Below, piece by piece: positions 63,557-64,000 of a stretch of 64,000 nucleotides of DNA (position 1 is its first letter; every line of letters begins with the position of its first letter). Under the pieces are notes generated by a model, which saw nothing but the letters and a program-made list of their open reading frames with translations, had not been told where the DNA came from and ran no database searches. Both the position numbers and the translations under genes were made by a program. Source of the stretch: Bactericera cockerelli (lineage: Eukaryota > Arthropoda > Insecta > Hemiptera > Triozidae); the NCBI GenBank assembly GCA_024516035.1, contig CM044957.1, positions 1,632,613-1,696,612 on the forward strand. Direction: 5' to 3'.

Positions 63557-63985
63557 CTGAATCAGAATAATAATAATAAAAATAATAATCATAACACTTG
63601 GCCATCTCCAGGAATCTGGATCAGAATAATAATAATAAAAATAATAATCATAATACTTGGCCATCTCCAGGAATCTGGATCAGAATAATAATAATAAAAA
63701 TAATAATCATAACACTTGGCCATCTCCAGGAATCTGGATCAGAATAATAATAAAAATAATAATCATAATACTTGGCCATCTCCAGGAATCTGGATCAGAA
63801 TAATAATAATAAAAATAATAATCATAACACTTGGCCATCTCCAGGAATCTGGATCAGAATAATAATAATAAAAATAATAATCATAATACTTGGCCATCTC
63901 CAGGAATCTGGATCAGAATAATAATAATAAAAATAATAATCATAATACTTGGCCATCTCCAGGAATCTGGATCAGAATAATAACT
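63538..63985. repeat. 60-bp minisatellite copying the penultimate-exon acceptor
   Basis: About eight copies. On the minus strand each has a TAATAATAAT-rich tract, ctgatccag and |attcctggagatggccaag, the first 19 bases of the exon. The true acceptor copy reads ctgattcag. The unit also carries a variable number of ATA triplets. The array reaches nearly to the window edge. Confidence 0.94.
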
Positions 63986-64000
63986 GATTGGTTAACAATT

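Overview
This is a eukaryotic, animal window. The housekeeping proteins look most like insect orthologues, and the mobile elements (Ty3/gypsy, mariner, piggyBac-type and hAT-type MITEs, several tRNA-headed SINE families) fit an arthropod. A sap-feeding hemipteran is only a guess. The background is AT-rich. Exons of TRRAP, PGAM5, the aminopeptidase and PIG-P are strikingly GC-rich, while the Pcc1-like gene and an unrecognised secreted-protein gene are AT-rich.

Layout: (1) 401-19567, plus strand: the last eight exons of TRRAP/Nipped-A (FAT, pseudokinase, FATC), with introns swollen by minisatellites and a young Ty3/gypsy element. (2) 19568-26485: repeat-rich intergenic DNA. (3) 26624-35647, plus: an unrecognised gene for a secreted acidic protein of about 306 residues, built from small phase-0 exons, several of them tandem copies of each other. 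(4) 39222-45564, minus: complete PGAM5 in five exons. (5) 48374-53264, plus: a KEOPS Pcc1/LAGE3-like gene with a textbook U12-type first intron. (6) 53523-55226, plus: intronless PATL1/Pat1. (7) 58305-58697, plus: PIG-P. (8) 59823-61805, plus: a 5'-truncated non-LTR reverse transcriptase with an R2-type endonuclease. (9) 62212-63556, minus: the last two exons of an M1 aminopeptidase.

The most unusual structure is a set of minisatellites whose repeat unit contains the adjacent exon-intron junction, so that 5' or 3' splice sites are copied from twice to dozens of times. It appears at four TRRAP boundaries, all three aminopeptidase boundaries in view, and just after the PGAM5 stop codon. The second notable object is the modular small-exon secreted gene, with a candidate alternative terminal exon, a frame-breaking exon copy, and a degenerate copy of its exon 3 region 21 kb away.

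Three conserved genes would each be frameshifted by exactly one missing base inside or next to a C or G run (two in TRRAP, one in PGAM5). Restoring each makes the total coding length divisible by three, so consensus errors are more likely than real mutations. All similarity calls are from recognition of protein families; no search was run.
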